Position numbers and translations under genes: made by a program. A DNA stretch of 64,000 bases. Source: Nitrosospira briensis. Lineage in GTDB: Bacteria; Pseudomonadota; Gammaproteobacteria; Burkholderiales; Nitrosomonadaceae. Each line of letters opens with the position of its first letter. Position 1 is the stretch's first letter. The notes below the pieces were generated by a model that worked only from the letters and a program-made list of their open reading frames with translations, ran no database searches and had not been told where the DNA came from. This document shows positions 37,919-46,835 of this stretch, piece by piece. The stretch is taken from assembly GCF_900115125.1 (NCBI RefSeq), contig NZ_FOVJ01000002.1:529635-593634 (forward strand), given 5' to 3'.

Positions 37919-40900
37919 TCACTTCGTCGAATCAAAATTTCCCAACAGGACCAGATCACCCGGCACCGCGCAACTGCTGAACGTAATGTAGTTATTCGCC
38001 GGGAACAACAGGTTTTTCAATGCGAACACGGAGACCGCCTCAAACTGGATCGACAGCTTCTCCACGATCTGCTGTGGCACCTGACTCTGAATCTGCTGGT
38101 TGACCTGTGCCGCCAGATCGTCGGAACCGCTGGGACCGCCGCCAGAGAGGTGGCCGCTGACTACGACGCCCTGGCTGGTGGTCCTGATCTGAATGGTCTG
38201 GTCGCGGCCATCGCCGCCCACGCTCAATGGCAGGGAGGATCTTACTTCAATGGTCACATCTGTGGCGAGGCTGGAATCTCTGCAGCGGGTGCAGTTCGAA
38301 AAACAAGGCCAGTGTGTGGTGCAGGATCGCTGATTGTATTGCAGCGACTGGCCACGGCTGCCGCTGTAATACATTTGCCCGTTTGGCTGCACCGTGATTG
38401 CGGTATCCACCAGCGACCAGGACACGTCGTTGCCGCCGGGAACCGAGTAGGTATAGTCGGTCATGGAGCCTCCGTATCGAGAGCTGGTCGAGGTGCTATG
38501 GTTGAGCTTGCTCAAATCGACCGTGCCGATGACACTGGCGTTGGTAAACTTGCCAGACCACGCTTTCGTGGTGCTGCCCGGATTCACACCCTGCAGCGAC
38601 CACCCATTGTTTCTCAGGCTTTGCGGCAGCACTTCCTTGAATATCAACTCGGAACGCACCATCATGCTGTTGCTCTGGCCTTGCGGTAGCGGTTCCGGAA
38701 TATTGTTCAGGAATGCTTGCGAGTAATTCAATACCGGCCGGCCTCCGGTCATGATGAAGAGTTGCAGCATCTGGTTGTTGGCTGGAGTCTGGAGCGGCTT
38801 GAAAATGAAATCATTGGGCTTTAGCGCGTCCAGTGTCGGAATTGCGGTCAGATCGAGCTGATTGATCAGGTAGATGACGGGGTTGCTGACGAAATACTCC
38901 TTGACCGCCTTGTTGAATTCCACCTTGGTTGCATCGCTCAGGTCGATATTGCTGATCGAGAAGGCGCCTTCCTTCATGTCCAGTTGCACTTTCAGGACGT
39001 TGTGATTACCGTTGTCGATCTTGACCGTACCCGCGACCTTTGCCAGCTGAATCACTGCTGTGAGGGTTTCGCCGCTGATGGATTCCGGTGAATCGCATTG
39101 TTCCGGCAACGACCCCACCTGAGAACAGCGCTGTACCGAGCCGCTCAATATTTCCATGCTCAACGTGGCCGAATTATTGTTGTTGATGCTGAAGCTCAAT
39201 AGGGGATAGCCGTAGTCGATCGTGAAGCGATTGATCACGGTGACACCGCCCGGATATTTTTCCGAAGTGTTAACCGTGATGCGATTCTTGTAGACGGTAT
39301 CTTTTTTCAAGGTTTCGTATTGATCCAGCAGTGCGCTGTTGATTCCTTTCAAATCCATGTTGAACACCACGTCCCAGCCATTGGTGCAGCTGCCCTGTGC
39401 ATTCATCTGGGCCAGCAGTGTCTCGGTGGACGGCAGGTTCGCGCCAGTAGCCAGAAGCACATCGCTCGCCGCGAGTAATCCTGGCAATTGACGCGGCGGA
39501 GCGAATGCAACCAGCCGGCTGGCGACACGCTGCTGCATTATCTTCAGCGGGTCCGCAATTCTTGCCTCAAGCACGAAGGACAACCGTATTGTCAGGCTGT
39601 CTCGTGCAAAGCTCAGGCCCTTGTTCGTGCTCGTGTTCGGCAGCGAAATTTCCCACGTAGAGAAAGGAGTGACGCGGCTGACCCCTTCGGACCAGGATTC
39701 GCCACCATCGGAGAAGTTCGGAGAGCCGTCGTGCGCGTTGTAGCTGTATATCCGCTCGCGCCAGGGGGTGCGAAACACCAGGGGATCGCGGTGAAGGTTG
39801 CGGTCCTGAAACGGCGTGCCGTTATAGGCAAGGCGAAGCAGATAGGTCCCGCTGGCGGTGGATTTGACTCCTTCCACCGCCGCAACCACAGAAATGATTC
39901 GTGCGTTGACATATTGATAGAAAGCCGGCGCATCCAGAAAAATAGTACTGAGGAAAACATTGCCACCGGTCAGTTCCTCCGGCTTCACGCCTTCAATGAC
40001 ATATTCGATCGGCTTGGTCCTGCTGGCCTGGTAATGGGCCAGCAGGGATTTGGCCTCCAGCGTTGCGGCCTGTTGCTGAACAACCGCAGCGCTGAATTTC
40101 AGCAGGCTGAAAGCCAGCACTGGCGTTGCCGGTTGGAGATTGGCATATTGCAGCGCCAGGTCCTGCATCAGGAACGCCTTGGCCAGGATGGTGAGAATCT
40201 GGTTCTGGATGAAGGTCAGGTGACCGGTGAGCGCCACCAGATCGATGGCAGACCGGTCGAGGTCCTCGACTCTGGCGGGATGCAGCTTCTGCTGCAACGC
40301 CTCCAGTCGCGCTGCCTGGCGGCTGTTGATCTCTTTTTGTTTCTGATTGGTGTAAATGTCCCGCCGCAGCGCGTGCAGGGAGGATTCGGCGCTCGCCACA
40401 GCCTTGCCGCGCAGTACCAGAGTTGCGAAGGCGGCTTGCAGGCTCGCCTTTTCCGGTTTGATATCCGGGCCGGACGCCATGATCTGGTTGAACTGTATCG
40501 ACATCTCATCCCAGGACAGGGCCGAGGGGCTGCCAAACTGCGCCCCGTCCAGATCATCGAGCGCGCGCTGCGCATTTTCCAACCCTTTGGCGCCAGTGCT
40601 GATGCCAGTATACAGCTTGGACATTGCATTGAGGACATTCAGGGTCTTCTGGATTCTCTGGACCATAAGGCCAAGGTCCTTCACCGCAGAGATGGATGAC
40701 GCCGGAATTGCGATGCTGGTTCCGAGGCTGAACAAATTGGTGGCAACTTCCAGTCCGAACTTGACCGCTTCCATGGTCTCCCACTGTTGTACGGCGGATT
40801 TGTATTTCTGCACAGCCAGATCCACGTCCCCCCGTGCTTCGAATAGCGATGCGTTCAGGTTGTTGATCTTTGCCTGCTGCTGCTCCGCTTCCGCCTTACC

Positions 40901-42931
40901 CTGGATGATCATTGAATCGTAAAATCCCTCCAGGTCTTTTTGCTGCGCTGTATTTGCTTCGATTACCTCGCTGATCAGCTCGCCGGACGCGATGATGTTC
41001 TGGTTGAGTTTCTTCGCCACGTCGATCACCAGTTCCTGCTGGCGCCGGTTGGCCATGCGCTGCTCGTTCTGCGCGACCTGCAGCTGTATCCTGTCCAAAT
41101 GGCCTAAAATGCTTTGCACGTATTGTTCGTAATCACCATATGGCAGGATGGGAACAAAACTCCCGTATCCCGGATTGATCACGTAGTTGGCCAGGTCCAT
41201 TGCACGCACGCGCAACGCAATCGATTCCTCACTCCCCCCTGCGGGAAGCATTTCCGTTACCCATGTCAGGTAACTGCGCACGAACTGCTGAAGGCAGCTA
41301 TTTGCATGAGTAGACTGATCGCTGATCACCGCTTCGGCGAATGTCATTGAAAACTGCAGGCTGTCTGCCAGGAGCGGGACGGCATCTGCCGGCGGGACGG
41401 TACGAACATCGTCGGCGATAAACGGCATCGCACCTGATCCGCTTCCATCCAGGTCGAACCTGAGCCCATCCACAATCACGCTATAGCGGGACCCGGAGCG
41501 ATTCTGGATTGCCAGCGCGCCGAGGAACTCATCGCACCCCAACTGCAGTGAGTCGAATGCCTCGTCAGTCAGACTGATCGATCTGGGCTGACCCTGCGCG
41601 CGCATGTCCAGCACCTGGCCAAACAAACGCACTTTTTTCCCGGGAACCTGAATGGTTGCGTTGGCGCCGGCGGATAGCACATTTGTGAACAGGACAAAAT
41701 CCTGAACCTCCCCGGCTGCGACGAGTTGCATATCCGCGAGGTCGAGCCGCGCCTTATAGACGTTGACGGTGGGAGTGGCGATAAAGGAGGTGATCCCGGC
41801 CGTATCCTGCGGCAGCATGCGGACAAAATCGCGTTGATCGTAAATAGAAAAGTTCGGCTGAATCGTAGTACGGTATTTCTGCGCCATCGCACCCTTGAAG
41901 ATTCGCTGCCAGATCAGCCCCCGCTTCTGTTCTATCATCACACTCAGGCTGGCAAGGTGAACGGCCACCACCGCCTGTTCGGTAAATTCCTGCTGCAGAT
42001 TGACGAGCGATAGCCGGGAGTTGACGTTGAATAGGGAAAATACGCTGTTCTTGTGCGACCACAGCGCATCCCGCCAGTCGCCGTCGTGCAGCGTTGAATT
42101 GAAGATGGCCGAATTGCTCAGGCAAATGATATTCCCATACTGTTCCACATAGCCGAAGATGCCGGTAGCCCGGTCGGTAGTGAATTGAACGAAATTTTGT
42201 GATCCCTGCCCAGAAAGGGGATTGTTTCCATTCGCATAGGCCAGCTTGAGTTTTGCAAATTGTTCCGGCAGGTACGCAAATACCTGCAGAATGGTGTCGC
42301 CCAACTCCACGGCAGAAACATAATGGGTGCCGAATTCGCGGAAAGAATCCAGTACCTTGGTGCCGTCATCCTTGTTCAACTGATCGCCGTAGTCCTGGAG
42401 ACGGCTACGACCCGCATGCCGCAATCTGGTTGAAGCCAAAGTGAACCCGGTACTCAGCCCATATTCCGGATCGGGCTGCCGTGGCCTTGCATGCACCAGA
42501 ATGCCGCCCACCGCGGAAGCGTGATTATCGGCGCCATCCACTCTCTCCAATTTAACCAGTGCATAGCGCAAATCCGTTCTGGTCAGGTCGACACCTATTG
42601 TTTTCGACAGCATCTCCAACGCTTGCCGGCTGCCCTTGGCGCCAGCCAGCAAGGCGCCCGCGCCGAATGATGGAGCGTCAATATCGCTGGAAGGGTTGAT
42701 AACCTGATACGGGATCAATTCATCCAGCAGGTCCAGTGCGGTTTCATGCAGAGTGATGGCGGGGTACGACCAGTCGCCGCGCCGTGCTATCGGCTCGACT
42801 GGCCTCAAAGCCATCGCCTGCTGTTCGGCGGGGTAGAGAATATTCAACAGTCCCGCCTGCGGTTGCCACTTGGGGTTGAGGCCGTTGATCAAATTGCTTG
42901 AGAAACCAATGCTGAAGTTTGAACCGGTCAT
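37919..42931 (-). CDS. giant MACPF-signature protein (candidate pore-forming protein)
   Basis: 1,670 residues from ATG 42931, which has AAGGA at 8 bases; the frame is open to 43012. Residues 196-212 (DSFREFGTHYVSAVELG) fit the MACPF signature, and residues 1-370 probably form that domain. Residues 610-720 are long charged helices, and 724-750 is a hydrophobic stretch (FGLEVATNLFSLGTSIAIPA) between them, like the tongue of helical pore-forming toxins. The C terminus has ALKNLLFPANNY and CAVPGDLVLLGNF, faintly like P47/TULIP proteins (inference). There is no signal peptide, so export must use another route, or lysis. It is a lone gene with its own terminator. Confidence 0.75.
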   Translation of the reverse strand: MTGSNFSIGFSSNLINGLNPKWQPQAGLLNILYPAEQQAMALRPVEPIARRGDWSYPAITLHETALDLLDELIPYQVINPSSDIDAPSFGAGALLAGAKGSRQALEMLSKTIGVDLTRTDLRYALVKLERVDGADNHASAVGGILVHARPRQPDPEYGLSTGFTLASTRLRHAGRSRLQDYGDQLNKDDGTKVLDSFREFGTHYVSAVELGDTILQVFAYLPEQFAKLKLAYANGNNPLSGQGSQNFVQFTTDRATGIFGYVEQYGNIICLSNSAIFNSTLHDGDWRDALWSHKNSVFSLFNVNSRLSLVNLQQEFTEQAVVAVHLASLSVMIEQKRGLIWQRIFKGAMAQKYRTTIQPNFSIYDQRDFVRMLPQDTAGITSFIATPTVNVYKARLDLADMQLVAAGEVQDFVLFTNVLSAGANATIQVPGKKVRLFGQVLDMRAQGQPRSISLTDEAFDSLQLGCDEFLGALAIQNRSGSRYSVIVDGLRFDLDGSGSGAMPFIADDVRTVPPADAVPLLADSLQFSMTFAEAVISDQSTHANSCLQQFVRSYLTWVTEMLPAGGSEESIALRVRAMDLANYVINPGYGSFVPILPYGDYEQYVQSILGHLDRIQLQVAQNEQRMANRRQQELVIDVAKKLNQNIIASGELISEVIEANTAQQKDLEGFYDSMIIQGKAEAEQQQAKINNLNASLFEARGDVDLAVQKYKSAVQQWETMEAVKFGLEVATNLFSLGTSIAIPASSISAVKDLGLMVQRIQKTLNVLNAMSKLYTGISTGAKGLENAQRALDDLDGAQFGSPSALSWDEMSIQFNQIMASGPDIKPEKASLQAAFATLVLRGKAVASAESSLHALRRDIYTNQKQKEINSRQAARLEALQQKLHPARVEDLDRSAIDLVALTGHLTFIQNQILTILAKAFLMQDLALQYANLQPATPVLAFSLLKFSAAVVQQQAATLEAKSLLAHYQASRTKPIEYVIEGVKPEELTGGNVFLSTIFLDAPAFYQYVNARIISVVAAVEGVKSTASGTYLLRLAYNGTPFQDRNLHRDPLVFRTPWRERIYSYNAHDGSPNFSDGGESWSEGVSRVTPFSTWEISLPNTSTNKGLSFARDSLTIRLSFVLEARIADPLKIMQQRVASRLVAFAPPRQLPGLLAASDVLLATGANLPSTETLLAQMNAQGSCTNGWDVVFNMDLKGINSALLDQYETLKKDTVYKNRITVNTSEKYPGGVTVINRFTIDYGYPLLSFSINNNNSATLSMEILSGSVQRCSQVGSLPEQCDSPESISGETLTAVIQLAKVAGTVKIDNGNHNVLKVQLDMKEGAFSISNIDLSDATKVEFNKAVKEYFVSNPVIYLINQLDLTAIPTLDALKPNDFIFKPLQTPANNQMLQLFIMTGGRPVLNYSQAFLNNIPEPLPQGQSNSMMVRSELIFKEVLPQSLRNNGWSLQGVNPGSTTKAWSGKFTNASVIGTVDLSKLNHSTSTSSRYGGSMTDYTYSVPGGNDVSWSLVDTAITVQPNGQMYYSGSRGQSLQYNQRSCTTHWPCFSNCTRCRDSSLATDVTIEVRSSLPLSVGGDGRDQTIQIRTTSQGVVVSGHLSGGGPSGSDDLAAQVNQQIQSQVPQQIVEKLSIQFEAVSVFALKNLLFPANNYITFSSCAVPGDLVLLGNFDSTK

Positions 42932-43265
42932 TTGCGTATCCTTGGTTAACTGATGAGCTAGAACCGAGGATATACGCGTCGCTAGCGCTTCTAAACAAAG
43001 AAATACGGGCAAATTCGACCGGTATTCGAGGCTTTGCTAACTGGCGTTAACGGCTGACCCTGCCCCAGGGATTGCCAAGCGTCACCAAGGGTTGCCTGGT
43101 TGGACGAGCGCCATTAAGAAATAGCAGGGCGGTAAATCGATTTGCTATTGAGCATGATTGCCGTAAAGCCGAGGCAAAGGGGATTATTTCAGGCAGGTTT
43201 TGGACTATGAATGCTTTAATAACGGGAGCAGCATCAGCTCTGGGAGGTGCGGATATATTCGCGAG
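42932..43265. other. intergenic gap, no gene seen
   Basis: About 330 bases between the giant gene and the Nudix gene. It must hold the promoter of the giant gene. Two similar short stretches, GGGATTGCC and GGGTTGCC, occur near 43070-43100, without further structure. No gene is supported. Confidence 0.4.
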
Positions 43266-43727
43266 CTAGCGCCTCAATTTTTCAACCAGCTCATCAATAA
43301 AACCCGCCTGTGCAGGATTAATACGGCGCATAGCTTCAGAAATTTCGAACCACTCAGCGCGATCCACTTCCGGAAACTCGCGGACTCGACCCGAACCCTT
43401 CGGCCACTCCATCGTGAAGCTATTGGAAACCAGCAAGGAAGGGTCCCAGTCGCTTTCCGTAACCCATGCGTCCACCAGCTTCCCACTAGCCTGCTTGCGC
43501 TGTGTAAGTGGCAGGAACGGCCCGGCTGGCCGAAACCCGGTTTCTTCAAAGAATTCCCTCAACGCAGCCTGAAGAGGGTCTTCGCCTTCTTCGTACTCAC
43601 CCTTTGCGATCGACCATGAGCCGAGGTCTTTCCTGGCCCAGAATGGTCCACCGGGGTGAACGAGCAATACTTCGAGCCGGCCGGATCGGGTGCGGTAGGG
43701 GAGAATGCCGGCGCTGGTTTTGGCCAT
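43266..43727 (-). CDS. Nudix hydrolase
   Basis: 153 residues with the complete Nudix box GEYEEGEDPLQAALREFFEETG near residue 42 and the N-terminal SAGILPYRTRSGRLEVLLVHPGGP typical of the YfcD/diadenosine-type group. The substrate is not predictable. It is monocistronic. A full plus-strand frame over the same bases is a shadow. Confidence 0.93.
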   Translation of the reverse strand: MAKTSAGILPYRTRSGRLEVLLVHPGGPFWARKDLGSWSIAKGEYEEGEDPLQAALREFFEETGFRPAGPFLPLTQRKQASGKLVDAWVTESDWDPSLLVSNSFTMEWPKGSGRVREFPEVDRAEWFEISEAMRRINPAQAGFIDELVEKLRR

Positions 43728-43990
43728 GTTTACCTGAAATATTTTACTTGCTTGCTAACCACTATAATATTTCCGCTTGGAGCAGCTGATGGCTGAACAC
43801 TCGAATATCATCTCCAGGCTCGACAAACGAAAGGTCATGTGCCGTTTCATCGATGATCGATTTCATTAAGGATCTCGGTAAAAAAAGGAGACGATACCAG
43901 CAGTGACCAAATGATCTGTTTATACTTTTATAGCAGACTCAGATTGCCCTCTCATTCCACGAATCAATAACGGCCTCTCTTGTATATGCC

Positions 43991-44584
43991 ATGAGAAACG
44001 CTCCCTTCTTGCTATTCGTGTGGTCCGTGCTATTTACGGCGGGGTCGTTAGCAGACTCGCTGGAGGGTAAGGACATCGAAGTTCAGGTAAAGATGATCGG
44101 GGAAAACATCATTATCGACCTTAATTTTGCTGTGCCGGCAACCCAGCAGGAGGTCTGGGAAGTGCTGACCGACTTCGACGGTATGGCAGGTTTTGTCTCA
44201 AACCTGGAGGAAAGCAAGGTTGTCAGCGTTTCTTCCAAAGACAAGTTCACTATTTTCCAGCGCGGCGCCGCAATTTACGGTCCTGTCAGCTTCCCGTTCG
44301 AGTCAATACGAGAAGTAAGATTGATTCCTCACCGTAAAATAGGGACACACCTGATCAGCGGCAACATGCGCAAACTGGAAGGTATAACTCATCTGACTAA
44401 CGAGGGCGGACAAACCCGCGTGGTCCATCGTACTGATGCCATCCCAAAAAACTGGATTCCTGAGACAGTGGGAAAAATATTCATCGAGCATGAAATGCGG
44501 GAGCAGTTTAATGAAATGCGAAATGAAATAATCAAGAGGAAGATGGCCGCTCTTAAAGAAACGGATGTGAGAGAAAAACGATGA
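43991..44584 (+). CDS. exported SRPBCC (polyketide cyclase/START-like) protein
   Basis: 197 residues with a signal peptide (NAPFLLFVWSVLFTAGSLAD) and an SRPBCC domain: VPATQQEVWEVLTDFDGMAGFVSNL near residue 50 is the common N-terminal motif of this lipid-binding fold. The C terminus is charged and helical. It is probably periplasmic and binds a hydrophobic ligand; nothing in the context tells which. Confidence 0.8.
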   Translation: MRNAPFLLFVWSVLFTAGSLADSLEGKDIEVQVKMIGENIIIDLNFAVPATQQEVWEVLTDFDGMAGFVSNLEESKVVSVSSKDKFTIFQRGAAIYGPVSFPFESIREVRLIPHRKIGTHLISGNMRKLEGITHLTNEGGQTRVVHRTDAIPKNWIPETVGKIFIEHEMREQFNEMRNEIIKRKMAALKETDVREKR

Positions 44585-44700
44585 ACGATGACATGAATAG
44601 AAGCAGATAATTATCTGAGCGATACGCTTTGAGCGTGCACTTCAGCATTTCGTAGAAGGCACGGCTGCGTCTTCTACGATGGATTCGTTAAAGGTAGACA

Positions 44701-45684
44701 TTATTGATTCGTGCCAGAATTATCCGTGCAGTATTTACGTACGTACGCGAGCCAAGAGTCGTACCAGTACCAGGTTTTGGCGACCTGGACGCCAAAACCC
44801 TTTGCAGGGTTTTTTGCCTCACAACTTTTCCAAAGATCGGTGTGCTGTGCCATTCCAAACTTTGGAAAGCCATCCATCTTTATCTTGGTAACTATCTGAG
44901 TTGGAAGCCACTTTGGACGTTCGGTCTCTCGGATCACTGAGTAGGTGGCGTTGATGCCCTTTGCAAGTTCAGAGTCGGCCTTAATAAACGTGATGACCTG
45001 ATCTGCCTGATTCGGATGATTCGTGGTCTTAGGTACAAAGATCACGCGGTAAGCAAACTTTGCGCTCCCGAACTCATCCGGTGCTAGTGCACCGTCGAAC
45101 CCCTCGATGTACTGCTTGATATGGCGCGGCAGCCCCTCCTGTTGCTCAAGTGTATCGACCTGCTCCTGGCTGAGAGAAGAGAATTGCAGACTAACCGCAA
45201 GGTGTTTGGCAATGCCGTACTCTTCACCAAACAGAGAAGCAGCTGCATCGTGATAATTGATACAGCAAGCCTGAAAACGGGCACTCAGAAGATCGTCGAT
45301 CCGCGTAGTCATTTGATGTTCAATCTCGTGCCGAAGACCGATCAGAAACTTTAAGTTCTGAACCACCTCACGCTCAAGAGGGCACTGCCCTTCGTTCAGG
45401 CACCGTTCCAGCTCCCAATGCTTAAAGGCACCGTTCTTCGTACGACTGTACTGTTTTCTCTTAATCCCTTGAATAAAATACCGGTAGTCGACTTGTTCGG
45501 CGCGGTAATACGCATGGAGGAGATAAGTCCACGCGATGTTCATTAGGACAATATAGGTTTCAGACTTGAACGTGACATTCGGATTGTTGAAAATCTGAAC
45601 CGCTGCGAGCGCAGCTTCGCGAGATTTCTTCAGCAGTTCTTCTTTTATCGAGAAGATGCGGCGAACGCGCTTGGCGGTGCTCAT
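44701..45684 (-). CDS. DUF3644 (HEPN-like) protein
   Basis: 327 residues. The part with FKSETYIVLMNIAWTYLLHAYY is characteristic of DUF3644 proteins, which belong near the HEPN superfamily. R118 and H123 in LRHEIEH form an Rx4H HEPN nuclease motif, so RNase activity is plausible but untested. DUF3644 genes are often found within type I restriction-modification loci. Here the ATG overlaps the TGA of an hsdS remnant (GCATGA), so it was once the downstream gene of a hsdM-hsdS operon and has outlived it. The promoter that now drives it is unclear. Confidence 0.8.
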   Translation of the reverse strand: MSTAKRVRRIFSIKEELLKKSREAALAAVQIFNNPNVTFKSETYIVLMNIAWTYLLHAYYRAEQVDYRYFIQGIKRKQYSRTKNGAFKHWELERCLNEGQCPLEREVVQNLKFLIGLRHEIEHQMTTRIDDLLSARFQACCINYHDAAASLFGEEYGIAKHLAVSLQFSSLSQEQVDTLEQQEGLPRHIKQYIEGFDGALAPDEFGSAKFAYRVIFVPKTTNHPNQADQVITFIKADSELAKGINATYSVIRETERPKWLPTQIVTKIKMDGFPKFGMAQHTDLWKSCEAKNPAKGFGVQVAKTWYWYDSWLAYVRKYCTDNSGTNQ

Positions 45685-45893
45685 GCTGTTGTCTTCGGTA
45701 CATACGGTTCACCAGCCCTCACCCGCAGTTCCCCGGAGAGAAGCTTGGGGAGGAGCGTCTCGCGAAGAGTAGCGAGGGTGCAAAATCGTTCTGTATTCGC
45801 GCTGATTTTTCGAGAGGAGTGGTTCAATTATTTTTGCGAAGGCTTTACCAATTTACGCCGGTGGCAGGATGATCTCTATATGGTTCATGTTGC
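45681..45893 (-). pseudogene. hsdS C-terminal fragment (type I RM specificity subunit)
   Basis: On the minus strand one frame reads ILPPA-stop-IGKAFAKIIEPLLSKNQ. A shift then leads to TLATLRETLLPKLLSGELRV and ...VPKTTA-stop. This matches the conserved C-terminal end of HsdS, broken by a stop and a frameshift. The final TGA overlaps the start of the DUF3644 gene. Only about 70 codons remain, so the specificity domains are gone. Confidence 0.8.
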
Positions 45894-45894
45894 C

Positions 45895-46055
45895 CTAATT
45901 CAGCTTGACCAAACAGCGCCAGAGGTGAGGCAAGACAACGTTCTTGTATTCGCCGCACCCATGTTATCGCGCATCTTGTCGGCAGCAAGCCAGAATTTGA
46001 CCTCGAAGCCAATTTTTTCGGTAGAGCGACTATTTTTCATTTTTGCATTCACCAT
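45895..46055 (-). pseudogene. hsdM N-terminal fragment (type I RM methyltransferase)
   Basis: From ATG 46055 the minus strand reads KIGFEVKFWLAADKMRDNMGAA, the N terminus of HsdM. After one lost base it continues in another frame as YKNVVLPHLW, the usual next segment (AEYKNVVL). It stops soon after and runs into the hsdS remnant, so a large deletion removed most of hsdM and hsdS. ATG, frameshift and junction are read directly. Confidence 0.8.
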
Positions 46056-46241
46056 CCAACTTCCCTTGTATTACTAGCGTGAACCCAGTCCATTCCGATA
46101 TAACGGATAAGTAGGCGTTTTACTTAAATAAATAACGCTGCTTTAATGTCATCGCTAGTGAACTTCATGATTCCCCGTCGTTTTCAGAGTTGCCTAGCGT
46201 TACCTCAATAAAAAAGGACTAGCGGTTAAGCTAATCCTCTG

Positions 46242-46265
46242 ATTGGTGGCAAGGGCACACTCGAA
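46242..46265. other. probable attL: imperfect copy of the tRNA-Phe 3' end
   Basis: ATTGGTGGC-AAGGGC-ACAC-TCGAA parallels TTGGTGGCC-AAGGGC-GGAA-TCGAA at the 3' end of tRNA-Phe (55453-55476). Both are preceded by a short hairpin and an A run, as if both come from the region behind a tRNA gene. This would be the left end of the integrated element. Confidence 0.6.
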
Positions 46266-46317
46266 TAATAGCTTGAAAGCCAATAAATACAAGCATTCTT
46301 AAGCAGAGAATCACTTC

Positions 46318-46329
46318 TATACCCCCATA
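46318..46329 (+). repeat. TATACCCCCATA, left end copy
   Basis: A 12-base word that recurs at 55331-55342 near the integrase start. A further variant, GTACCCCCA, follows at once. It may be an integrase arm-binding site. Confidence 0.4.
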
Positions 46330-46376
46330 TGTACCCCCACAATACCAGCGCTTGATCTATTTTATAGGTCTGCTTT

Positions 46377-46667
46377 TTAAAGTTGACAGAAGATATTGAG
46401 CATGCCCTTATCGTTTCGCTGGTAGTCATGACGAATAGTAAAACATCCTTCAGTCACATGGAGCGAAAGAATCTCTCTCGTCTTTAGTATCCTCCAGCCA
46501 GCGCCCTCGCCACTTTTGCTACCGCCGGCAGTTTGATAACACCTTAGAATGTCATTGCCCAGGTTATTTCGGCCATATGCATGGGGCTCAACAATGCGTG
46601 AATAACCGTGATAGCGAAGTTCGATAACGCTTTGTGCCGTTATAGCTTGAATAAGTGTTGAGTGCAT
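46377..46667 (-). CDS. small WYL-like domain protein
   Basis: 96 residues from ATG 46667, which has a perfect AAGGAGG at 8 bases; the frame is open to 46739. The sequence VIELRYHGYSRIVEPHAYGRNN and ILRCYQTAGGSKSGEGAGWR is like a standalone WYL-type ligand-binding domain, without any HTH. Such genes occur at the edges of mobile and defence islands. It is the last gene before attL. Confidence 0.7.
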   Translation of the reverse strand: MHSTLIQAITAQSVIELRYHGYSRIVEPHAYGRNNLGNDILRCYQTAGGSKSGEGAGWRILKTREILSLHVTEGCFTIRHDYQRNDKGMLNIFCQL

Positions 46668-46752
46668 GAAGTTCGCCTCCTTATCTATGGTCCATACCTC
46701 ATATAACGGCAAAACGATAAAATTCTGTAACAACAACACAGCACGTTGAAGC

Positions 46753-46768
46753 GTGCAGACGTCTGCAC
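46753..46768. repeat. 16-base perfect palindrome, copy 1
   Basis: GTGCAGACGTCTGCAC, followed by a T run. An identical copy lies at 46909-46924. It sits between the WYL-like gene and a terminator. Confidence 0.7.
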
Positions 46769-46789
46769 TTTTTTATGAGACAAATAAAA

Positions 46790-46813
46790 AACCCCAGCCT
46801 TTTGAGCTGGGGT
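46790..46813 (-). terminator. intrinsic terminator behind the 208-residue gene
   Basis: On the minus strand AACCCCAGC / GCTGGGGTT pairs over a 6-base loop and is followed by TTTTTAT. It ends the transcript of the gene at 46836. Confidence 0.8.
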
Positions 46814-46835
46814 TGATGTTTCCCGAGATTAAACC

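Noticed and set aside
39488..40699. 403-codon open frame on the plus strand
   Set aside because: Antisense to the giant MACPF-signature gene; Arg/Gln-rich with no domain, typical of a shadow of a G+C-rich gene.
45745..46077. 110-codon plus-strand frame
   Set aside because: Its minus strand encodes recognisable HsdM and HsdS pieces, so the plus frame is a shadow.
46226..46429. 67-codon minus-strand frame
   Set aside because: Runs across the probable attL and the TACCCCC repeats; no ribosome site or recognisable content.
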